A DNA stretch of 64,000 nucleotides from Drechslerella dactyloides. Lineage: Eukaryota; Ascomycota; Orbiliomycetes; Orbiliales; Orbiliaceae. The stretch lies in assembly GCA_020064725.1 (NCBI GenBank), contig JAGTWJ010000019.1, positions 4,650,001 through 4,714,000 on the forward strand, in the 5' to 3' direction. Shown piece after piece: positions 55,587 through 64,000 of this stretch; position 1 is the stretch's first letter; the number at the start of each line of letters is the position of its first letter. Below the pieces are notes generated by a model, which made no database searches, was not told the DNA's origin, and saw only the letters and a program-made list of their open reading frames with translations. A program made the position numbers and the translations under genes.

Positions 55587-56274
55587 AGACAGCTGCACGG
55601 TGATACATACGATCTGAATCCCTGGACTGTCGGGCTGGAAACTGTCATCTACTGTCACCACCATAGACTCATATCACAAATACAGCCATCAATCGTTGTC
55701 GTCGTGTACACACAGATTGACATGGATGTATGAATGTACATACATATGTCAGCGGGGATACAACCATCGTCGATCATATCGTAAAAGCACACTCCACGAG
55801 GATTGGTTCTGCGAACCAGGTCGTGCCTTGTCCTCCCGAAGCCTATTTCATATCTGTGTATCCGTAATCCCACCCGTCCCAGTCCACCGGCGTCTCCGAA
55901 GGCTGCGAGCCCTTGGCGATTTCTGCATCGCCTTGCAGATATATGACACGGGGACCCATACATATGAGGTCGCACACGCTTTTGCACGACCAACAGCCGA
56001 ATTTCTGGGTCTCCGTCCGAATCCAGACTCGGATCCTGCAGACGAAACGGACGGGAAAAACGAACCCGAAGCGGCCGCGACGTGCATAAGGCCGAATCGG
56101 ACTTACCTCGGCACATTGCGAAACCCCCGCTGCCCTTATGGCCAGCTTGACCGTTTCTTACCCTCCATTTGAATCCGGTTCGTCAATCCCGCGAATAACC
56201 TCACAAGCCATCCTCAAGGCGCAGCTATCCGCGACAGCCATCTTGTACGGTTTCCGCGACCAGAAAGTAGGTTT
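55587..56274. other. Interval between PAC3-like gene and tRNA
   Basis: 0.7 kb. Open frames of about 150 codons exist on both strands, with possible splice sites on minus (donor near 56167), but neither resembles a known family. Nothing supported. Confidence 0.4.
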
Positions 56275-56379
56275 GCTGCTATGTCCGAGTGGTTAAGGAG
56301 TGAGACTTGAACGGTCATCTTCGACTGCACATGCTATCTCATGGGTTCGCCCGCAGAGGTTCGATCCCTCTTGGCAGCG
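56275..56379 (+). tRNA. tRNA-Ser(UGA): tRNA-Ser (anticodon UGA) with 24-nt intron
   Basis: Acceptor arms GCTGCTA (56275-56281) and TGGCAGC (56372-56378) pair over seven positions (one G-T), discriminator G56379. The D-arm core GAGTGGTTAAGG is of type II. Anticodon stem TGAGA/TCTCA (56301-56305 with 56337-56341), loop CTTGAA, anticodon TGA at 56308-56310. The intron starts after the purine at position 37 (56312-56335), the usual place in nuclear tRNA genes. The long variable arm TGGG-TTCG-CCC and T arm AGAGG-TTCGATC-CCTCT complete a class II serine tRNA. A T-rich run (TTCTTCTTTTTTGCG) after 56388 serves as Pol III terminator. Decodes UCA (and wobble) codons. Confidence 0.93.
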
Positions 56380-57210
56380 ACACTCGCTTCTTCTTTTTTG
56401 CGCTCTTTTTTGCGCTCTTTTTGGCGGGGGTTTAAACGTTTTATTCTATTTTATTTTGCCATTTAAAACGGAACGCAATGCGAGTCGTGTTTAGCTGGCC
56501 ACGAGACTGGCTTACATACTGGCTTACGTGCATGTTGGGTCTGCAGGTGATATGGCTGTTTTCCTTTTTACGGCTGCCTTCGCGGGGAGTTTCCATTGTG
56601 GACCCCGCGGGCTGCGCGGGGGCCGAGCGCTCGGAGCCTCGGTGAATCAGTAGTGTGTCCTATCCAGGAGCTCGAGCTGCTGCTCCTCCTGTATTCGATT
56701 CAAATGATCGATTGATTGCAGGGAGCGTAAAGGTAAATTGGAGATTATAGCAATGAAACGGCACGGTTATTTTTGGTATATTGCTATAGGCCTCGAGGCG
56801 CTTGAGTTATATATGAGCCCTGAATATTACGTGGATGTGCATGAGGACAGTTTGCCAGATTCCGAATGATTCATTGCAGTCAGTTCGAGTTCACGTAGCG
56901 TTCGCCATCCAGAGATCCAGAAATTCATCCGTCTGTTCTAGCCTCTCTCGTTGAATGATGCAAGACTGGACTGTCGAGTTCTCCGTTCTCTGCGTTACAT
57001 TGCTGCGGTGTAACGCGGAGCTGTTTGACGCCGACAATTTGTCGTTTCCGGCGCGATGGGTAGTCACGTGAATTCCCATCGCGATGACTCGCGAAACACG
57101 TCGCGCGACTTCGAGCTGCCCCGCCACGCATCCAGACCGCAGACTCTCGATTCGACGAGCCTCAGCTACTCGAAGGATACGCTGGGTGATATAGCGCATA
57201 GACGGCGGTC
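56380..57210. other. Interval between tRNA and the SNF2 gene
   Basis: 0.8 kb. A T-rich Pol III terminator follows the tRNA. The 57000-57210 stretch is the likely promoter/leader of the next gene. No gene seen. Confidence 0.5.
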
Positions 57211-60200
57211 ATGTCTGGGGTTTCACGCACGAAAGCGGCTGCAGTGGTGAACATAGACTCGGAAACTGAGGACGAAGACGACGATCTAGATATCACGCAT
57301 GCGGTGTCGAAACAGTTGAGGAAGCCTATTGTCAAAGCTGTACCCTCTGGAACGCCGGCTCTAGAACTAACCGGTGAGAATGAGGTTTGCTCATCGATTA
57401 TCAGGTGAATGCTGCTAATTTTCATCTATACTCTGCGTAGACACTGCGACGGACAGCGGCGACGAGACTGATGATCTCGATAATGTCAAGGCTCGCCCGT
57501 CGGCGCAGGCGAAACCGAAGTCTCGTACTTTGAAGAAAGACCCGTCTGTCATACGCTTATCCTCCTCGCCGGAGGCAGTTCCCCGCAAACCAATCGCGCC
57601 ACAAAAGAAGCAGCAGAGAGAGCCGCCTCTGTCGTCCCCCAAGAAGCGTCGCAAGATCACTCCAGACACTCCAATTCGCACCCCGCAAACCTCAGCCGAG
57701 CCGGACTTCACCGATGATGAAGAGCAGAGGAGGATGAACCGCGACGAGAACCGCGTCCGGGTTCGTCTCGAAGGCGGCAAGGAGAAAGTCGTCATCACCG
57801 ACGACGAAGACGACAATCCATACCAACGCTTCAAAGAATCCAAGAAGCGAAAGCTCTCAAAACGAGGCAGGAAGCCAAAGAACGCAGCTGCGTCAGCCAA
57901 TGCCCAATCGTCGTCAGCCACCCGTCCACGACCCACTCATAGCCAGCTTAGAGATCTAGCTATCGACAGGGAGAACGGGTTCCGGTCCGACGAAGACCAA
58001 GGCATCGACTGCCCGCTGCACCTACTGCTCAAGAAACAAACACTCGCAAAGGACCAGAAAGAGAAACGCAAGCCGCTCAAAGACATCTACCGCTTCCCAC
58101 CAGACTCCACCATCTCCTCCGACGAAGACGACGACAAACTCGAAGACCTCGAGGAAAAGCCGCAGTTTCCCGGTGCCTCCCCATGCCGCGACTACAAGGA
58201 CATCATTCTCGACCGCTCCCGCGGCGTGATACCCGCATCGATCGCCCAATGGCTGCGCGACTACCAAATCGAGGGCGTCCGCTTCATGCACAATGCATTC
58301 ATCCTCAACACCGGCGTCATCCTCGGCGACGACATGGGCCTCGGCAAGACGGTCCAGGTCATCGCTTTCCTCACAGCTGCCTTTGGCAAAACGGGCGACG
58401 CGCGGGACGCACGGCGGATGCGCAAGATGCGGGACGAGCGGCCGAAAGAGTGGTATCCCAAGGTGTTGATTATCTGTCCGGGCACGCTGATATCCAACTG
58501 GATGCGCGAGCTGGATACCTGGGGGTGGTGGCAGGTGTTCGCGTATCATGGGTCCAAGAGGGCGAAGGAGGATGCGTTGACGGCGGCGCAGACGGGATAC
58601 CTTGAGATTATGATCACGACTTACGATACCTACCGTTCGTGCCCATCTTCATATATTTGGGTGCCGTATGGCGCTAATGTTCAGTGTGTAGGAAGAGATC
58701 AAGCGAAGATCAATCTCGTCGATTGGGATGCTGTGGTTGCAGATGAGTGCCAAAAGGTCAAGGAGCGGAGGTCGGGAATCACAGAGGCGATGAACGTTGT
58801 CAATTCTCTCTGCAGGATCGGGCTGACCGGAACGGCCATCATGAACCACTACGGAGTATGGCTATACCAAGTCATATAAGCTGAGATACAGATACTTACA
58901 CTTCCGATAGGAACTTTGGAACTTACTGAACTGGATCCGGCCCGGCGAACTCGGCAGCTACCGCGACTGGCAACAGGACATCGAAACCCCCCTGAAGATT
59001 GGACAGGCCCACGGCGCCACGAACGCAGAGCTTGCACAGGCTCGTAACACAGCGAACGACCTCGTCAATAACCTTCTCCCACGGATGTTCCTCCGGCGCA
59101 TGAAATCGCTGATCGCGCACCAGTTACCAAAAAAGTCGGACCGGGTGGTATTCTGCAAGCTCGGCGCGTTGCAGCAGGAGGTGTACGAAAACTACCTCGA
59201 GAGCGACGTCGTGAATCTGGTCAAGTACTCTACCGACCCGTGCGACTGCGGCTCGAAGAAGACGAGAGGCAAGTGCTGCTATAAAAAACTGGAAGACGGC
59301 ACGACGGTCTCACAGGCCGTGTTTCCCTGCATCACAAACATGAAGCTCCTCTGCAACCATCTGGCGAACTGGATCCCCAGGGACGGCGAGACGCTCGAAA
59401 AGCAGGAGAAGGACATCGAGAAGCTCCAGATCGGCCTCCCGGACACCTGGGAGAAGTACTACCGCCGACAGCACTTTGAGAACGTCATGGACCCGGAGTT
59501 CTGCGGCAAGTGGCAAGTCCTCCAGAAACTCCTCGCCTTCTGGAAGGAGAACGACGACAACAGCAAGGTCCTCATTTTCTCCGAGAGCAAGAAGCTGCTA
59601 AAGATGCTCTACCTCCTCCTCAACAACACCCACTACAACATCTGCTACCTCGACGGCGAGATGCCGCTGGAAGACCGCACCGCCGCCGTGGAGAACTTCA
59701 ACACGGACCCGACCCAATTCGTCTTCCTCATCTCCACCCGCGCCGGCGGCGTCGGCCTCAACATCGTCTCCGCGAACAAGGTCGTCGTGTTCGACCCTTC
59801 ATGGAACCCTTCGCACGACCTGCAGGCGCAAGACCGCGCCTACCGGATCGGCCAGCGCCGCGACGTCGAGGTCTTCCGCCTCGTCTGCGCGGGGACGATC
59901 GAAGAAATGGTCTACGCACGTCAAATCTACAAACAGCAGCAGGCGAACATTGGCTACGAGGCCTCCTTTGAGCGCCGCTACTTCACCGGCGTCATGAAGG
60001 ACTCCACCCGCCGCGGCGAGCTATTCGGATTGAAGAACCTGTTCACCTTCCACCAAGAGAACGTCGTGCTGCAGGAGATCGTAAACAAGACCAACGTTGC
60101 CGAATCGAAAACCGGCATTGCAATTCTAAACCTTCCGGACGCGGACGACCCCGCTGAGACCTTCGCCGATGACACCACCGCTGGCGACGACGACATCATC

Positions 60201-60858
60201 AGCCAGATTCAAGCCATGGTTAGTAGTCAAGATGACGGCAACGGCACCACCGCCACAGGCTCCGGCGCACCCCGCACGACAAAGCTGGACCCAATACAAG
60301 CCATCCTCGCATCCGCCGGCGTCGAGTACACGCACGAGAACACCGAGGTAATCGGCACATCGAAACTCGAGGAGAATATCTCGCGGAAAGCCGTCGAGGT
60401 GAACGAGGATCCGACGATGCGTGCGATGACGGCGTTCCAGGAAGATGTTCGCGGGGATGCGAGGTTCCAGTATGGGAATGTGCCGGCGCCGGTGCGCGTG
60501 CGGCAGTTCAATTCGCTGAGGAGGGCGTTTGGGTATACTTTTGAGGAGAACGGGAGGTTCGCGCTCGAGGTTGAGGGGTGGCGGCCGGAGAAGCGGGCCA
60601 GCGCGCTCGAGAAGGTACGCTATTACCTACCATTCTAAACCTCCGTATCAACTCACGTGGTGAAGTGGTTTGCAAATGGCGGCTAACTTGTTCCTATAGT
60701 TTTACCGCTCGAGAAGGCGGGTTCTGGCGGCGAGAGGGGAGATGGATGAGCGGGAGGCGGGGCCGGAGCAGACGCCTAATCAAGTGATCACGATTGACGA
60801 TACCGAGGACGAGGAGGAAGTAGACGACGTTGATGACGAGATGGATGACGAAGAATAG
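57211..60858 (+). CDS. SNF2-family DNA-dependent ATPase, ERCC6L2/RAD26-like
   Basis: Model: join(57211..57373,57441..58634,58692..58855,58911..60614,60700..60858), 1127 aa. An acidic/basic disordered N-terminal region precedes the helicase core: ILGDDMGLGKTVQVIAFL (Walker A, Lys357), VLIICPGTLISNWMREL, ITTYDTYR, VVADECQK (470-473; DECQ in place of DEAH), RIGLTGTAIMNHYGELWNLLNWIRP. The second lobe has KVLIFSESKKLLKML, YLDGEMPLEDR, FLISTRAGGVGLNIVSANKVV and DPSWNPSHDLQAQDRAYRIGQ. DPCDCGSKKTRGKCCY is a Cys cluster shared with human ERCC6L2 (Hebo), which is my reason for that subfamily. Family role: DNA translocase in transcription-coupled and double-strand break repair. The 57-nt intron at 58635-58691 is stop-free and a multiple of three. 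Acidic C terminus. Convergent with Rad1. Confidence 0.92.
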
Positions 60859-61054
60859 GCTATGATTTGGATGATTTGGATTTTCTGTATCGTTTGGTGG
60901 TGTCAAGGGCGTTTCGGTAATGAAGTGTAACATAATTTACTGGCGTCTGGCGTGTATATATGCAGGTTGGATATTTATATACACCATTCGCCGCTGTACA
61001 ATCCATCTATACTTGTCCGCAGTGATATTGACACGGGTAACATCCTGCACCAAA

Positions 61055-62380
61055 TCACAGCATCATATCATCTCCTTCCTCCTCATCGCCACCACTTCCA
61101 CCCGTCCCCTCGCCGTCACTCCCATCCTCCGCCGTCAGCGGCAGGAAGCGAAAGTCGATAAACGTCGGCGCCCCACCCTTATCCGGCATCTCGATCAGAT
61201 ACTGCATGCTCAGCACGCCGGGCTCATCCCCGCGCAAGCTAACCTTACTAGCCACGCTCATGGCCTTCATGGCCTTGCGGATCAGCGCGAATTTGTACCG
61301 GTTGCAGCTGTCAGCGGACACGGCGAACGTCTCCATTACGTTCTTGTTGTTGGCGAGCTCGACGGCGGCGGAGGCGAGGATGCCCGTTGCGGAGAGGGAG
61401 AAGTGCGGTTTGGATTTTCCCGTTGCGGTTGTCGTTGTTGCGGCGTAGGTTAGCGTTTCTGGGGCGGTGGAGTCGAGTTCGCAGAGGGCGTCGTGCAGCC
61501 AGGCGGCTTTGAGGATGATTTTGTGGGTCATCGAGGTGCGGGAGAAGGGGATCAGGTCGTAGGTTGACGGTGTGATGAAGGTTGTCAGATGGCAGGTCGT
61601 CGTGACGCCGGATTCCTCGAGGCTGTTGTGGTCGTGTCAGACTACGATTGATATCGACTGTATATTTGGCGTATACATGGGAGAGAAGACCGAGAGAAAG
61701 GAAGGGAGTAGATGGGAAGTGTGAATGTTATACATACATTACGGACAACGGATATCCAGGCCCCTGGTACACGAAGCGGCACGTCCCCGGCAGCCGCAGC
61801 GCGTTCGTATCAAACAGACTCGTCGTCGCAGGACGACCGAACGGCATCGCGGCAGCGTCGCGACCGGAGATACCGCTGCCGCCGACGCCGCCGACGCCAA
61901 ACTGCTTGTCTTTATTCGCATCGGCGCCGAATATTTGCAGACACTCGAGCAGCGCGGACAGCGAGATCTGGAAACGGACGCCATCATCCTCAGCTTCGAG
62001 GTTGAACTGCTCGGCGGACGACGGCGGCGCGCCGGTCTCGGCAGCAGCGTGTAGCGCCGCGGAGGGCGTGTAATTGTACGAAGAGAAGAGGTCGGGCGTC
62101 AAGCACACATTAGCTGGAAACGAAACCCATAACGAAAATAAGTAGTTAGCGGACGCGTTTATTGGATTCGGTACGAGGCGGGTGGACACATCTGAGACAT
62201 ACCCTGCATGGAGTGCGAATCCTCGACGGAGAAGCGCACGTTGTCGGCAGAGATGCTGACGTTGGCCGTGGGCATGAACCCGATGCATCGCAGCAGGAGG
62301 TAGATGTGCCGCGTGGACGTCGTGATGGCGGAGAAGACGGGCCCCGCTGCCGTCGACGGGGAGGGAGCCTGGGTCACCAT
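61055..62380 (-). CDS. rad1: Rad1, 9-1-1 checkpoint clamp subunit
   Basis: Model: complement(join(61055..61622,61738..62113,62203..62380)), 373 aa. Exon 1: GPVFSAITTSTRHIYLLLRCIGFMPTANVSISADNVRFSVEDSHSMQ, the conserved first PCNA-like strand/helix with the family's early VRF-E(D/E)S signature. Then ANVCLTPDLFSSYNY, VRFQISLSALLECLQIFGA, a low-complexity Gly stretch, YPLSVI-LEESGVTTTCHLTTF, SFPFSR-like IPFSRTSMTHKIILKAAWL and the last PCNA-like domain ending MQYLIEMPDKGGAPTFIDFRFLPL. The acidic tail is GDEEEGDDMML. Rad1 forms the ring-shaped 9-1-1 clamp with Rad9 and Hus1, loaded on damaged DNA by Rad17-RFC to activate the ATR checkpoint. It has an intron in the middle of exon-coded strand, phases match. 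196 bp from the convergent SNF2 gene. Confidence 0.94.
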
Positions 62381-64000
62381 GACGCGTGGGTTGATGTCGC
62401 CGCATGCATGTTGCGGTTCGCGTGTTGGAGGTGTGGTAAACGGAAAGAGAAAGGGACAGGGTACGAACACCGCAGCTGCAGTATTGTGCGGTCCGATTCG
62501 GATGGATCAGGGACGTGAGATGCCAAGATGGCTATAGAGTCACAAGAAAAGAAATTTTAATGATGTAAGAGTGGCTGCTCTAGTCGTAAGGCCGGTGCGA
62601 GAGCGTCAATACCTAGGTAATAACTTGCAAATAAATATTTTCTGACCGCCTCTAAAGTTCCTGTATTGGTGTCCCTCGGTCCCCGGCTCGGGTGAATCCA
62701 TGCATGGTTACGATCTCGCCCGTATATCAATCCCGGCGTATAGCAAAGCTGGGTGCTTAGCATGAGTGCGGTTGGCCGTCGATAGGCAGATGTAATACTT
62801 CTACTTACTATGGCGAGTTGACTCTCTTGGATTTAGTTTAATTAGTAGCTGGATATGTATTTGTGCTACGTCGGCTTCATGATCTAGCGTAAAATTTAAA
62901 ATAAACTAAGCGGTAGTATGCATCTGAATATTGGGATCGAGCTCGAATACACGGATCAATCTGATTTCACGCATGAGAGCCCGCCAGATATGTAGATGTC
63001 TAGATGCTTAATTCCGAGGCTTCTGCCTACCTCCGGATAGTGCTAGACGGTAGTTACCATATGTGGCTGTATACGACACCTCCTACCATCAAGAAAATCT
63101 CGAGGACGATACCGCCGTATATGCAGATATTTAAATGCCAATTTTCTTGAGCCAGCTGCAGTACTATAGTGATATGCGTTTTTAATTAAGTCTTTGTCTA
63201 TAGATCTGGTCGTGCGTATACACTTATGTAGTCTGACCTTAGTGAATTTACCTGCAAGGCTCAACATGATAGCTCACGCTTATTCTGGAATACGTAGTTG
63301 GTCACTTGTATGCCGTATAAAATTATAACATAATCTATAGTGCTTGCATGGCGGTTGGAATGTTTTGAGCTATTCTGCCCTTTCGTACATCTAATGTCGT
63401 CGGCTTCCGAGGACCTTGCAGGACCAGTATATCTGTAGGTCTCACAGCCAGCCGACTACTATATTTTCAACGCTATCAAAGATTTCGACGAATTAGGCAT
63501 GATATGTGTACACGGCGGATCACTTGCTCGGAAAAGCCGTGTCGATAGAGATGTCGATAGAGGCTATTAGCGAGTATCGGCGTAGGTATTGCATCCACTC
63601 GAACTTTCAATTGATATATTGTGGTATATTACATAAATACGGTGAGTTTGAATAGTAAAAGTAGATAGAGGAATATTGATATTTATTCATGAATTCAGCT
63701 CACTGGCTGACCGTAGTGATCAAGTTCGTGGTTGAACGAGACTACTTGGCTCATAGTATCATATTTTCAGAAGTCCGACGTTGCTCCCTCCAGCGAGAAT
63801 GGCACTCTTCGACGGTCTTGTATACACGAGCTATCCATCTACTGGAAACGCTAAAACCACTCGAGCTAGGGGACAAATGGTAGGTGGTCGCAAATTGGTT
63901 TAACCACGGCAAAGTGGTATTCCATCCCGGAAATCGAGTGTCCTCGCCTAGTTGGATTACCCTGGATTGAAGCCTGTTAACTTAGTTGGGAAGACGATTT
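62381..64000. other. AT-rich end of window without gene
   Basis: 1.6 kb. The Rad1 5' region (62381-62530) is GC-rich and the remainder AT-rich with only short frames. A short + frame at 63689-63883 (64 codons) has no features. The window ends inside non-coding-looking sequence. Confidence 0.5.

Noticed and set aside
55655..56244. Possible minus-strand gene starting near 56244 (MAVADSCALRMACEVI)
   Set aside because: The first exon and a plausible donor can be seen, but downstream exons do not give a recognisable protein and the + frame is equally open.
1..64000. CRISPR array, bacterial operons, Shine-Dalgarno sites
   Set aside because: Sequence is eukaryotic, with spliced genes; no spaced repeats of that kind were seen.

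Overview
The window is nuclear DNA of a filamentous ascomycete (Pezizomycotina-type). The evidence is the gene content (white-collar-2-type GATA factor, Zn2Cys6 regulator, NmrA-like oxidoreductase, ESCRT-II, NPR2), coding exons interrupted by 52-185 nt GT-AG introns with CTAAC/CTGAC-like branch sites, and an intron-containing tRNA gene. No species can be named from the sequence alone. Most gene models below were assembled by matching exon reading frames across consensus splice sites; every join quoted keeps phase.

Layout. 0-7.3 kb: a WC-2/LreB-type photoreceptor partner, a Snapin-like BLOC-1 subunit and an NmrA-like NAD(P)-binding protein, all on +. 7.6-12.7 kb: a divergent accessory pair, a tail-anchored protein of unknown function (-) and a 983-residue chymotrypsin-fold protease-like protein (+) whose apparent nucleophile is Cys. 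13.9-15.2 kb: a multi-pass UPF0658 Golgi-type membrane protein (-). 15.2-20.1 kb: a long gene-free interval. 20.1-24.8 kb: NPR2 (+), an MDR-type NADPH oxidoreductase (-) and a Maf-family nucleotide pyrophosphatase (+). 24.8-35.5 kb: a 10.8 kb gene desert rich in a 16-bp dispersed imperfect palindrome. 35.5-39.3 kb: three co-oriented genes for small single-pass membrane proteins without recognisable homologues, in the same repeat-bearing territory. 39.7-47.2 kb: an M28 glutamate-carboxypeptidase-like peptidase (-), an Fmp42/SLC43-like MFS transporter (-) and ESCRT-II Vps22/Snf8 (+). 48.5-51.5 kb: a Zn2Cys6 transcription factor (-). 55.0-62.4 kb: a PAC3-like proteasome chaperone (+), tRNA-Ser(UGA) with an intron (+), an ERCC6L2/RAD26-like SNF2 ATPase (+) and, convergent with it, the 9-1-1 clamp subunit Rad1 (-). 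62.4-64 kb: no gene seen.

The conserved genes are housekeeping: TORC1 nitrogen signalling, endosomal sorting, proteasome assembly, DNA-damage response and amino-acid transport. They form blocks at both ends and in the middle. Between them lie accessory segments (7.6-12.7 kb and 24.8-39.6 kb) with lineage-specific genes and the palindromic repeat. The repeat lies 99-314 bp past the stop codon of four of the five accessory genes. The two things most worth following up are this repeat family and the divergent Cys-protease-like/tail-anchored gene pair.
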